From contig CALUMH010000015.1 in the NCBI GenBank assembly GCA_944321685.1, positions 1 to 64,000 on the forward strand: a stretch of 64,000 bases of DNA. The letters are read 5' to 3'. Both the position numbers and the translations under genes were made by a program. The stretch's first letter is position 1. Each line of letters begins with the position of its first letter. The notes beneath the pieces were generated by a model, which saw only the letters and a program-made list of their open reading frames with translations, was not told the DNA's origin and did no database searches. Shown here piece by piece: positions 8,448-16,727 of this stretch. This DNA comes from an uncultured Muribaculaceae bacterium (lineage in GTDB: Bacteria > Bacteroidota > Bacteroidia > Bacteroidales > Muribaculaceae).

Positions 8448-9206
8448 ATGAAAATAGTAAAAATTGAAGGTTCGCTCGGGCTGCAAATGTTTCAGTATGC
8501 CCTGTATCTTGCCATCAAAACCATCTGCAATGATGCATACATGACAGGCAGGAAATTATTGCCATGCGAAATATTCAACCTGTCGGAAAACGCCCTCCTA
8601 AATTCCCCAAAAATCAAATTACCGTGGCAATCCGACCCTTACAAAGGATTTCACTTCATACAAAATCCGACAGACGCCGAAGACCTGAAAAATCTCCCCG
8701 ACAACTGCATAATTGCAATCAACGAACCAAGTTATTTGTGCTTCGACCACATAGAAACCCTCGTAAAACAGGAATTCCACATAACACAGGCATCTGCGAC
8801 ACATGAAATCGAAACAGTTGCAATGCACATAACTGCACCATCAAGGCAGAATGATACTTCATGCACAAGCGACTATTACAATTGGGCAATCGCAAACATC
8901 AATACATTCGCACCCGACACTGTGTTCCATGTATTCACCGATAATGCCAAATGGGTCGCCCGAAACATAAAAGGGCTGCCTGAAAATACAATTGTAACCG
9001 ACTGTCGCAACATAAACCGGGCCACCCTCATGCAAATCATGGCATCGGCTTCACACGTAATCATGGCGGACTCATTCACCGACTGGTGGGCAGCATACCT
9101 CAATGCCAACCCCGACAAAATAATCATCGCACCTCAACGTTGGTGCTGCACCAATGCCACAAAAGAGCTGTTACTACCTTACTGGACAATAATTCCCGTA
9201 ACTTAA
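8448..9206 (+). CDS. divergent GT11 (fucosyltransferase-like) protein
   Basis: A 252-residue protein related to family 11 glycosyltransferases, which add alpha-1,2-linked fucose to galactose in surface glycans. The N-terminus MKIVKIEGSLGLQMFQYAL corresponds to the GT11 opening EGGLGNQMFQYA, with two changes (G to S, N to L). The C-terminal ADSFTDWWAAYLN matches the family's NSTFSWWGAWLN region. The GDP-fucose-binding HxRRGDY motif is missing: the equivalent segment reads VAMHITAPSRQNDT. It is also 30-50 residues shorter than typical members. It may be inactive or use another donor. The start is set by the promoter 8 bases upstream. Confidence 0.65.
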   Translation: MKIVKIEGSLGLQMFQYALYLAIKTICNDAYMTGRKLLPCEIFNLSENALLNSPKIKLPWQSDPYKGFHFIQNPTDAEDLKNLPDNCIIAINEPSYLCFDHIETLVKQEFHITQASATHEIETVAMHITAPSRQNDTSCTSDYYNWAIANINTFAPDTVFHVFTDNAKWVARNIKGLPENTIVTDCRNINRATLMQIMASASHVIMADSFTDWWAAYLNANPDKIIIAPQRWCCTNATKELLLPYWTIIPVT

Positions 9207-9220
9207 TATCACATGCATTT

Positions 9221-9997
9221 ATGAAACAAATAATATTGTTATTCAATATCTTGTTATTTACAGCAATACCATTGTCGGCATCGCTGCAAACCGATGACTA
9301 TGAAACTCGCAAAATAAGAGCCGAACGTTACTTCAAATACAAGGAATGGCGCAGTGCACTGGCAATGTACCTGTTGATGCTCGATGAACGTCCACAAGAA
9401 GTAGAACCATATTACAAGGCCATAGTGGCAGGTGCAATGGTCAACGACAGCACCACCCAAATAGATATGCTAATGCGAACACAACAACGCGGCATATCGC
9501 TCGACTCGCTTTTCAACGGCATTAAAAATGTATCTTTATCGATCGACGAGGCCCAAGCCTACTGCAACTTCCTGCTGCTCGTAAAAAAGCAACAACCGTG
9601 GCTGAAACGCAGCATCAACATCTACCTGCTGAAATATTACGACTTCCGCAACGATTCACAAAACATGATAAAGACAGCCGACGAACTGCTTGCCCAAACC
9701 CCGAGCAACACCGTTTACCTGAAAACAATAGCCAAGGCGTATATCAACATGGGCGACTTCGACAAGGCCATGGAATACTACAAGCGCATACTGGCCATCG
9801 ATAACAACGACTACGACTCACTCCTCGCCCTTGGCAATTACTATGCCATGCAACTGCTGCAACCCGCCAACGACACACCCCTAAGCAAAGAAGACCTCAT
9901 TGCCCTTTCACAAACCTACCTTTATGAAGCCTACAACCTGTATCCCACACCTTATGTGGCCCAATTGCTATCCCGGGTGAAAGAAAAACTTCAATAA
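9221..9997 (+). CDS. secreted tetratricopeptide-repeat protein
   Basis: A 258-residue exported protein. A signal peptide covers about residues 1-22 (MKQIILLFNILLFTAIPLSA). TPR-like helical pairs follow, clearest at TVYLKTIAKAYINMGDFDKAMEYYKRILAIDNN and the segment after it, with an earlier partial unit around YFKYKEWRSALAMYLLML. TPR proteins act as binding scaffolds; the partner is unknown. The start is the ATG 15 bases after the GT11 stop; longer in-frame extensions lie inside that gene. Its stop overlaps the convergent ATPase gene by 7 bases. Confidence 0.75.
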   Translation: MKQIILLFNILLFTAIPLSASLQTDDYETRKIRAERYFKYKEWRSALAMYLLMLDERPQEVEPYYKAIVAGAMVNDSTTQIDMLMRTQQRGISLDSLFNGIKNVSLSIDEAQAYCNFLLLVKKQQPWLKRSINIYLLKYYDFRNDSQNMIKTADELLAQTPSNTVYLKTIAKAYINMGDFDKAMEYYKRILAIDNNDYDSLLALGNYYAMQLLQPANDTPLSKEDLIALSQTYLYEAYNLYPTPYVAQLLSRVKEKLQ

Positions 9998-11160
9998 TTA
10001 AACCCGAATTGCCATAAAGGTATGACATTACCGTACCCGTATTCTATATCATCTTTCACTACATAAGCTTCATCAATACCCCTTATTCGTTTTTGTTGCT
10101 TATTAATACCGCCTATCTCGAATGTGTATTTCCCAATCTCCAAATCAGAACTATTTGACGCTACAATCAAATTCTGAACTCTCATTTGCGACATAAAGAA
10201 CGTTTCACGCACATTACCCATGTCGGGCTGACTGTCAGACAGCGCATATGCCAAATTAGTATTATCCAAATATGTTTTTTCTACTTTTCCAAGCATTCTT
10301 ATTCCACCTGTTCCGTTTCTTAATTGCGAAACTATGCCGGCTCTTTCCAAGTAAAAAAGGAAATCAGCAACTTGGTTACGATGAACATCTATCATTTGTC
10401 CTATTTTTGTATAATTTGGCTTGAATGGCACACTTTGCGCAATAATATATAACAATTGCTTTAATTTCTTGGTAGTTGCCACATTCATTTGTGCATACGC
10501 CGGTATATCGTTTTCAATTGTAGTATTTAATATTTGACGTAATTTTATTTCATATCCGGGTTCGGCAAAAAAAGGATAAAAACCTTTCACAAGGTATTCT
10601 TTGAATAATTTCAACGGACGCTCATTAGAAGAAAAATTCACTTTATGCGACAATATTTCAGACAGCGACAATGGCGGCATTTTTATACCCTTAGCTAAAA
10701 TCAAATATTCCCTAAACGACAATCCAGGTAAAAAATAGCTAAGTACACGACGGCTTAAATCGGCATTACCCTTGTATATTTCCAATATTGAAGACCCCGT
10801 AAACACTACTTGCATATCGGGATAATAATCATAAATCATTTTCAATTCTTTCGACCAATCCTGGTATTTATGTACTTCGTCAATAAAAAAATGTTTTCCT
10901 CCGATATTATAAAATTCAGTAGCCAAATCAAACAATCTATGTTCGGCAAAATAAACGTCATCGGCATTCACAAAAAGAGTGTCATCTGTCGAAAGATACA
11001 ACTTGATATGTTGCAGCAACATTGTAGTTTTCCCCACCCCCCTCGGACCAACAATACCTATCATGCGCGAAGTCCAATCTATTTTATCGTGCAAGTATCT
11101 TATATATGTGGTATTGGTAAGCCTAAGCAAGTGTCTGAATAATCCTATTAGTTGTTCCAT
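9991..11160 (-). CDS. AAA+ ATPase with DUF4143 domain
   Basis: A 389-residue ATP-binding protein of the AAA_14/DUF4143 family, widespread in Bacteroidales and of unknown function. Walker A is GIVGPRGVGKTTM near residue 40. The Walker B region is HFFIDEVHKYQDW. A sensor-like TGSS follows in MQVVFTGSSILEIYKG. A winged-helix-like segment lies around residues 240-300 (IGQMIDVHRNQVADFLFYLERAGIVSQLR), and a DUF4143 nuclease-like C-terminus contains VQNLIVASNSSDLEIGKYTFEIGG. It stands alone behind a TATCTTTG promoter with two palindromic repeats immediately upstream, so autoregulation is a reasonable guess. Confidence 0.85.
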   Translation of the reverse strand: MEQLIGLFRHLLRLTNTTYIRYLHDKIDWTSRMIGIVGPRGVGKTTMLLQHIKLYLSTDDTLFVNADDVYFAEHRLFDLATEFYNIGGKHFFIDEVHKYQDWSKELKMIYDYYPDMQVVFTGSSILEIYKGNADLSRRVLSYFLPGLSFREYLILAKGIKMPPLSLSEILSHKVNFSSNERPLKLFKEYLVKGFYPFFAEPGYEIKLRQILNTTIENDIPAYAQMNVATTKKLKQLLYIIAQSVPFKPNYTKIGQMIDVHRNQVADFLFYLERAGIVSQLRNGTGGIRMLGKVEKTYLDNTNLAYALSDSQPDMGNVRETFFMSQMRVQNLIVASNSSDLEIGKYTFEIGGINKQQKRIRGIDEAYVVKDDIEYGYGNVIPLWQFGFNY

Positions 11161-11177
11161 TGCATTGATTTTTTATA

Positions 11178-11185
11178 CAAAGATA
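11178..11185 (-). promoter_or_regulatory. -7 promoter element of DUF4143 ATPase
   Basis: On the minus strand the bases read TATCTTTG, ending 17 bases before the ATG at 11160. Confidence 0.6.
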
Positions 11186-11190
11186 AAAAT

Positions 11191-11250
11191 AATTGCTGAA
11201 TTAAATCGGCAATTTTTGACTAAATTGCTGAATTAAATCAGCATTTTTGG
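11191..11250 (-). promoter_or_regulatory. paired palindromic direct repeats, operator-like
   Basis: Two copies of a near-identical unit lie 32 bases apart (11191-11218 and 11223-11250). Each contains a hairpin-forming palindrome, TGCTGA-ATTAAA-TCAGCA in the distal copy and TTGCTGA-ATTAAA-TCGGCAA in the proximal one. Together they cover the -15 to -75 region of the ATPase promoter. A 32-base period is three helical turns, so two bound dimers would face the same side of the DNA. No regulator gene is adjacent. Confidence 0.6.
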
Positions 11251-11317
11251 CCTGAATATCCATACGCAAAGTTTTTTCAGAAAAATTTGAAATATTGCCG
11301 AAACGGCTGAAAAATCT

Positions 11318-11325
11318 TACCTTTG
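11318..11325 (+). promoter_or_regulatory. -7 promoter element of pyk
   Basis: TACCTTTG (TAnnTTTG) lies 82 bases before the pyk ATG, giving a leader of about 78 bases. Confidence 0.55.
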
Positions 11326-11407
11326 CATCAGATATTATGCCGAAAGTCGGTGTGCCGGGGTATTACCCCCGGATTATAAAATGTTTTAGGTTTATACACG
11401 GTGAGAT

Positions 11408-12892
11408 ATGAAGAAATTTACAAAAATTGTAGCGACAATATCCGATAGGCGTTGCGACAAGGAATTTATACAAAGCCTTTTCGACAACGGGCTTAATGTG
11501 GTGCGAATGAACTCTGCACACCTGAACCTGGAAGGATTTGAAAAAATAATAGGAAATGTGCGTGCCGTTTCCGACCGCATAGGCATACTGATGGACACCA
11601 AAGGCCCCGAGGTACGCACCACCACCAACGAAAACGATGCCGACATCGACATCTGCGAAGGCGACAAAGTGACTGTAGTTGGAAAGCCCGACGGCATTAC
11701 CACACACGACACCATCTGCCTGTCTTATCCCGGAATAGCCGACGACGTGAAACCGGGTGCACACCTGCTTATCGACGACGGTGAACTTGATTTCATCATC
11801 GACAGTATCGCCGATGGTGTGATTTATTGCACGGCAACCAACAACGGCTCGCTCGGTTCGCGCAAGAGTGTCAATATCCCGGGTGTAAGCATAAACCTGC
11901 CATCGCTCACGCAACGCGACATCGTGAACATACACACCGCCATCGACCTCGACATTGATTTCATAGCACACTCCTTCGTGCGTACCAAGCAAGATGTGCT
12001 CGACATTCAAGCCATATTAGACTCTCGCAACAGCCACATCAAGATAATAGCAAAAATCGAAAACCAAGAAGGAATAGACAATTTCGACGAGATACTCGAC
12101 GTGGCCTATGGCGTAATGATTGCACGCGGAGACCTTGGCATAGAAGTGCCTGCCGAAAAAATTCCAAGCATACAAAACGACCTTATAAGCCGATGCATAG
12201 CCGCACACAAACCGGTAATAGTGGCCACACAGATGCTGCACTCCATGATTACAAGTCCACGTCCTACGAGAGCCGAGGTGTCTGACATTGCCAATGCCGT
12301 TTACCAGCGTACCGACGCACTGATGCTTAGCGGCGAAACGGCATATGGGAAATATCCGGTGGAAGCCATTTCCACAATGGCTCGCGTGGCAGTGGAAGCC
12401 GAAAATATGTTGCACAAAATGCCGCATAACGACGACAACCACCCGAAAATGGAAAATGACGTCACTTCATTCCTTGCCCACCAGGCAGTGGATTCGGCCG
12501 AAGTGCTCGACACTCGCGCCATAATCACCGACAGCTACACCGGGCGCACGGCTCGCTACATAGCATCGTTCCGAGGAAAAAATCCCACACTGGCACTCTG
12601 CTACTACAGCCATGTGATAAGGCAACTTGCTTTGAGTTATGGCGTTTTCCCGGTGTTCCTTGAAAGGTCGGCCAATTCACGCGAATATCTATACTCCGGA
12701 CTTAAACAACTCATCAACCTCGGATTGCTCGAAAACGACTATCTCATAGCCTACATAGGCGGTGCTTATGGCGAAGGACGCGGTACTTCGTTCCTCGAAA
12801 TAAACCGCGTGGGCGACATTCTTGCCGACTACGACACTTATTTGTTGCCCAATTTAGAATCGACACGACAATGCAAGACGACGAAGAAATAG
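11408..12892 (+). CDS. pyk: pyruvate kinase
   Basis: A 494-residue glycolytic enzyme converting phosphoenolpyruvate and ADP to pyruvate and ATP. Recognisable segments are KIVATISDRRCDKEF with the substrate Arg in VVRMNSAH, MDTKGPEVRT, the active-site Lys motif IAKIENQEGIDNFDEI, the metal-ligand segment MIARGDLGIEVPAEKI and TQMLHSMITSPRPTRAEVSD. The C-terminal allosteric domain is complete. Length is typical. The O-methyltransferase gene begins inside its last 22 bases, suggesting coupled translation. Confidence 0.96.
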   Translation: MKKFTKIVATISDRRCDKEFIQSLFDNGLNVVRMNSAHLNLEGFEKIIGNVRAVSDRIGILMDTKGPEVRTTTNENDADIDICEGDKVTVVGKPDGITTHDTICLSYPGIADDVKPGAHLLIDDGELDFIIDSIADGVIYCTATNNGSLGSRKSVNIPGVSINLPSLTQRDIVNIHTAIDLDIDFIAHSFVRTKQDVLDIQAILDSRNSHIKIIAKIENQEGIDNFDEILDVAYGVMIARGDLGIEVPAEKIPSIQNDLISRCIAAHKPVIVATQMLHSMITSPRPTRAEVSDIANAVYQRTDALMLSGETAYGKYPVEAISTMARVAVEAENMLHKMPHNDDNHPKMENDVTSFLAHQAVDSAEVLDTRAIITDSYTGRTARYIASFRGKNPTLALCYYSHVIRQLALSYGVFPVFLERSANSREYLYSGLKQLINLGLLENDYLIAYIGGAYGEGRGTSFLEINRVGDILADYDTYLLPNLESTRQCKTTKK

Positions 12893-13521
12893 AAGATTAC
12901 ATCCTCGACCACATCGACCCCGAAGGCGAAACACTTGCCCGGCTCGATCGCGACACGCACCTTTTCCACTTGCGGCCGCGTATGTGTTCGGGGCATTTGC
13001 AGGGGCGTCTGCTAAAGATGTTTGTGCGCATGATATCCCCACGCCGCATTCTCGAACTTGGCACTTTTACCGGATACTCAGCTTTGTGCCTTGCCGAGGG
13101 CTTGCCCGAAGACGGTGAATTACACACCATCGAAATCGACGACGAACTTGAAGATTTCATTCGCACACACTTATCGCAATCGCCTTATGGCAATAAAATA
13201 ACGCTGCACATAGGCGATGCTCGTGATATATTAAGCCGTGGTGAAACCGGCGGCACATTCGACCTCGTTTTCATCGATGCCAACAAACGCCAATATTGCG
13301 AATACTACGACCTGGTATTTGACCACGTTGCTCCGGGCGGTTTCATAATTGCCGACAACACACTGTGGGATGGCAAAGTGGTGGAACCCAGGAAAAAAAT
13401 AGATGCCCAAACCCAAGGCATCCTCGACTTCAACGACAAGATAGCCCGAGACAACCGTGTGGAAAAAGTAATCCTTCCACTGCGTGACGGCCTCACAATA
13501 ATATATAAAAAGCATATATAA
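12871..13521 (+). CDS. class I SAM-dependent O-methyltransferase (COMT-like)
   Basis: A 216-residue O-methyltransferase of the CCoAOMT/catechol type. The SAM-binding motif I is ILELGTFTGYSALCLAEGL. The acidic motif II is LHTIEIDDEL. The metal and substrate region is FDLVFIDANKRQYCEYYD followed by APGGFIIADNTLWDG. Bacterial members methylate catechol-like hydroxyls, but the natural substrate here is unknown. It overlaps pyk by 22 bases and precedes the UvrA-like gene by 5 bases, so all three are likely cotranscribed. Confidence 0.88.
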   Translation: MQDDEEIEDYILDHIDPEGETLARLDRDTHLFHLRPRMCSGHLQGRLLKMFVRMISPRRILELGTFTGYSALCLAEGLPEDGELHTIEIDDELEDFIRTHLSQSPYGNKITLHIGDARDILSRGETGGTFDLVFIDANKRQYCEYYDLVFDHVAPGGFIIADNTLWDGKVVEPRKKIDAQTQGILDFNDKIARDNRVEKVILPLRDGLTIIYKKHI

Positions 13522-13526
13522 CACCG

Positions 13527-16013
13527 ATGGAACGGGACAAGATTGAAATACGCGGTGCTCGGGTACACAACTTGAAAAATATCGACATTGACATTCCGCT
13601 CAACCGGATTGTAGGTGTGGCCGGAGTATCGGGTTCCGGAAAATCGTCATTGGCCCTTGGGGTGGTGTATGCCGAAGGGTCAAGACGATATCTCGAAGCT
13701 TTGTCAACCTATACTCGCCGCCGAATTTCACAAGCACCCAAAGCCGAGGTTGACGACATACTGTATGTTCCGGCAGCCATAGCTTTGCGCCAACGCCCGG
13801 GAGTGCCGGGAATACGCAGCACTTTTGGCACTGGCACCGAATTGCTCAACAGCCTGCGCCTTATATTCTCGCGCCTTGCAAGCCACCGATGCCCCAACGG
13901 GCATTATTGCAAACCCACACTCAACGTGGCTGCCGGGAAAGAGATTGTATGCCCCACGTGCGGTGCACACTTTTTCGCTCCGTCGGCCGAAGAGTTATCG
14001 TTCAATAGCGGCGGTGCCTGCAAAAAGTGTGGCGGAATAGGCACTATAATGACTGTGAACGAGTCAACTCTTATCCCCGACCAAAACCTTACAATCGACC
14101 AAGGCGCAGTAGCCCCGTGGAACTCGCTGATGTGGACGTTGATGATCGACGTGTGCCGTGCAATGGGTGTGCGCACCGATGTTCCTTTCAAAGACTTGAC
14201 TCCCGAAGAAAAAGAAATAGTATATCACGGCCCGGCCGTAAAAAAGCATATCCTGTATAAAAGCAAGACATCGGCTGTGGGTGGGGAAATGGATTTCACC
14301 TATTACAACGCCACCTACACGGTGGAAAATGCCTTGTCGAAAGTAAAAGACGACAAGGGGATGAAACGTGTGGAAAAGTTCTTGAAACAGGATACTTGCC
14401 CCGAGTGCCATGGCACAAGGTTCAGCGATGCGGCACTCGCGCCGCTCATCCGTGGCATCAATTTGGCACAAGCCTGCGAAATGCCCCTAAGCCAACTTGA
14501 TGAATGGGTTAAAAGCATACCGGCATGGCTGCCCGAAGATATGCGCCCCATGTGCGAAAGCATCTGCCGGTCATACTTCGATACTTCACGGCGGCTGCTC
14601 GAACTCGGCCTGTCATACTTGAGCCTTGACCGTGCAGGTTCCACCCTCTCGACCGGCGAACGCCAACGAATGCAATTGGCCCGTTGCGTGAGAAATCGCA
14701 CCACAGGCGTGATATATGTGCTTGATGAACCATCAATAGGCTTGCACCCTGCCAACATAGTGGGCCTTGTGGGTGTGATGAAAGACCTTACCGATGACGG
14801 CAACTCGGTATTGCTTGTAGATCATGATACTCAAATTCTGCAAAATGCCGACCATATGATAGAACTCGGCCCGCAAGCCGGAGCAAAAGGCGGCGAAATT
14901 ATCGCCCAAGGTACCATCGACCAAATCACACACAACCCAGAATCGATGATAGGCTCGTTCCTTGCCTCCGATAAAGCCCAAATCGTGAGGCAACGCACAG
15001 CGGCGGCAGATATGTTCTCAGTAGGTGTGATAGAAATGCACACAAGGCAAATACACACTGTGCACCCTCTCGATGTGAAAATACCCAAAGGACGAATGAC
15101 GGCAATAACGGGAGTATCAGGGTCGGGCAAAACGACCACAATCCTCGAAAGCCTTGCACCGGCATTGCAGGCAATGCTTCATGGCAAGGAATTGCCAAGT
15201 CACGTAAAAAGCATTTCGGCCGACGGCATCAAGAACGTAAAACTCATCGACTCGACACCCATCGGAGCCAATGTGCGCTCCACAGTGGCCACATATGCCA
15301 ACGTGCATGACGACCTGCGCAAAATGTTTGCCAAAACACCGGCGGCAAAAGGCGCATCGGTCAAAGCCGGAGACTTTTCATATAACACCGGAACACTGCG
15401 ATGCCCCGTGTGTGACGGAACAGGAACAGTGAGCCTCGATGTGCAATTCCTGCCCGATGTGGATATTCCTTGCCCCGAATGCCATGGTTCGCGTTATGCT
15501 CAAAAGTGCGAAGAATTTCGCTATGAGGCAACCGACGGGCACAGCTATTCCATGCCCGACCTGATGAAAATGGATGTTGCCGATGCTGAGAAAGCCCTGT
15601 CGCGCTACAATACGCTACGGTCTCGACTTGAATCGCTCAACCGCATAGGACTTGGCTACATAACACTCGGTGAAGCCACCACAAGCCTTTCGGGCGGAGA
15701 AGCTCAGCGGCTCAAGTTGGCCGCCGAAATGGGAATACGCCAAGACGATAGCATATTCATCTTCGATGAACCTACAATAGGACTGCATCCTCTTGACACG
15801 CAGACCCTAATCAATGTGTTCCAACAGCTGCTCGACCTTGGCGCAACCATAATCATTATAGAACACGACCTCGACATTATAGCCAACAGTGATTATGTTA
15901 TCGACCTCGGCCCCGGAGGCGGAGAAGAAGGCGGTAAAATAGTGGCACAAGGCACCCCCGAAGAAATAGCCGCCACCCCCGCAAGCATAACCGGCCGTTT
16001 CCTGAAACTTTAA
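13527..16013 (+). CDS. UvrA-like tandem ABC ATPase, short form
   Basis: An 828-residue UvrA-family protein with two ABC ATPase halves. Walker A motifs are GVSGSGKSS near residue 34 and GVSGSGKTT near 530. ABC signatures are LSTGERQRMQLARC and LSGGEAQRLKLAAE. Walker B segments are VIYVLDEPSIGLHP and IFIFDEPTIGLHP. Cys-rich zinc segments include CPTCGAHFF, CKKCGGIG, CPECHGTRF and CPVCDGTG. Canonical UvrA is about 940 residues; the shortening is in the region before the first signature, where UvrB-binding normally lies. It is therefore probably a UvrA2-type paralogue acting in a side role such as damage or drug tolerance, not the main excision-repair UvrA. Confidence 0.85.
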   Translation: MERDKIEIRGARVHNLKNIDIDIPLNRIVGVAGVSGSGKSSLALGVVYAEGSRRYLEALSTYTRRRISQAPKAEVDDILYVPAAIALRQRPGVPGIRSTFGTGTELLNSLRLIFSRLASHRCPNGHYCKPTLNVAAGKEIVCPTCGAHFFAPSAEELSFNSGGACKKCGGIGTIMTVNESTLIPDQNLTIDQGAVAPWNSLMWTLMIDVCRAMGVRTDVPFKDLTPEEKEIVYHGPAVKKHILYKSKTSAVGGEMDFTYYNATYTVENALSKVKDDKGMKRVEKFLKQDTCPECHGTRFSDAALAPLIRGINLAQACEMPLSQLDEWVKSIPAWLPEDMRPMCESICRSYFDTSRRLLELGLSYLSLDRAGSTLSTGERQRMQLARCVRNRTTGVIYVLDEPSIGLHPANIVGLVGVMKDLTDDGNSVLLVDHDTQILQNADHMIELGPQAGAKGGEIIAQGTIDQITHNPESMIGSFLASDKAQIVRQRTAAADMFSVGVIEMHTRQIHTVHPLDVKIPKGRMTAITGVSGSGKTTTILESLAPALQAMLHGKELPSHVKSISADGIKNVKLIDSTPIGANVRSTVATYANVHDDLRKMFAKTPAAKGASVKAGDFSYNTGTLRCPVCDGTGTVSLDVQFLPDVDIPCPECHGSRYAQKCEEFRYEATDGHSYSMPDLMKMDVADAEKALSRYNTLRSRLESLNRIGLGYITLGEATTSLSGGEAQRLKLAAEMGIRQDDSIFIFDEPTIGLHPLDTQTLINVFQQLLDLGATIIIIEHDLDIIANSDYVIDLGPGGGEEGGKIVAQGTPEEIAATPASITGRFLKL

Positions 16014-16076
16014 CGGATCTGCCAAAGTTTAATACAAGTAACATGAAGAAAATCAAGTGTCTGAGGAGATTTTATT

Positions 16077-16311
16077 TTATTGGTGTCCGCTAAAAGTTGA
16101 TTACAAGCATATAAGTTGCTAAATAATAGATATTTACATGGGTTTTTACATATAGGGGCTTACATTTCGTTAGAAACAATAAGCATAAGCAATAACGTAA
16201 GTTTTATTGTAAATACGTAAATCTTCAGCCATTATATTGGCTATTTAAGCACTTTTAGAGCTAAATTCCTTATTGCATAGTTCAATAAAAAGTTTTAGCG
16301 GACACTAATAA
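16077..16311. mobile_element. MITE-like element with 19-bp terminal inverted repeats
   Basis: A 235-bp AT-rich element bounded by inverted repeats of 19 bp (18 matching): left end 16077-16095, with core GTGTCCGCTAAAA, and right end 16293-16311. It encodes nothing. Sequence inside the ends differs between the two sides, as expected for an internally deleted derivative of a transposon. No transposase with such ends is present in the window. A clear target-site duplication was not found. It sits in the gap between uvrA-like and the tRNA. Confidence 0.65.
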
Positions 16312-16349
16312 TTTTATTTAAACCCAAGCACTTGAAAAGTATGGCAAGC

Positions 16350-16436
16350 AGAGACGCGATTCATCGCGTCTAATGCGCAGCTATGATAATAAGTTGATTT
16401 CCATGGACGGTTTCAGACGCGATGAATCGCGTCTCT
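16350..16436. repeat. palindromic repeat pair, GACGCGAT family
   Basis: Two 22-bp segments in opposite orientation (16350-16371 and 16415-16436), each itself a palindrome with arms GACGCGAT/ATCGCGTC. Together they form a long cruciform-capable structure with a 43-base spacer. Single copies of the same family occur at 46019-46044 and 54290-54319. It is REP/BIME-like and may end transcription from either side. Confidence 0.75.
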
Positions 16437-16506
16437 ACATTTATATTGGTACTTATCCGCTGATCCCTTATATGGGTCAGCGGAGGGGGATAGCCCATGG
16501 GCATAC

Positions 16507-16540
16507 AAAAAAAGCAGCTAAGCGTGTGGCTTAACTGCTT
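16507..16540 (-). terminator. terminator downstream of tRNA-Met
   Basis: Read on the minus strand, a 12-bp stem (AAGCAGTTAAGC/GCTTAGCTGCTT, one G-T pair) with a 5-base loop is followed by seven Ts, beginning 12 bases after the tRNA end. It is a textbook intrinsic terminator. Confidence 0.85.
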
Positions 16541-16551
16541 GATTGCTTGTG

Positions 16552-16625
16552 TGGTCCCACTTGGGCTTGAACCAAGGACCCCCTGATTATGAGTCAGATG
16601 CTCTAACCAACTGAGCTATGGGACC
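16552..16625 (-). tRNA. tRNA-Met (anticodon CAU)
   Basis: A 74-base cloverleaf on the minus strand. The acceptor stem pairs GGTCCCA with TGGGACC and the discriminator is A. The D arm is GCTCAGTTGGTTAGAGC. The anticodon stem-loop is TCTGA-CTCATAA-TCAGG with anticodon CAT. The T arm contains GGTTCAAGCC, and the variable loop is short. CCA is not encoded. CAU could be elongator Met or a lysidine-modified Ile2; it is not an initiator by its ordinary first base pair (G-C), and Met is the default call. Confidence 0.9.
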
Positions 16626-16652
16626 TGCTTATTGATTGCTCAAAAGCGATTG

Positions 16653-16660
16653 CAAAGTTA
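16653..16660 (-). promoter_or_regulatory. -7 promoter element of tRNA gene
   Basis: The minus strand reads TAACTTTG (TAnnTTTG), ending 27 bases before the tRNA 5' end. It gives the tRNA its own promoter, separate from the operon upstream. Confidence 0.5.
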
Positions 16661-16727
16661 TACACTGTTTTTGTAATTTGCAACAAAACCGCAATGTTTT
16701 TTCAAAAAAATTTCAACAGCCACATGA

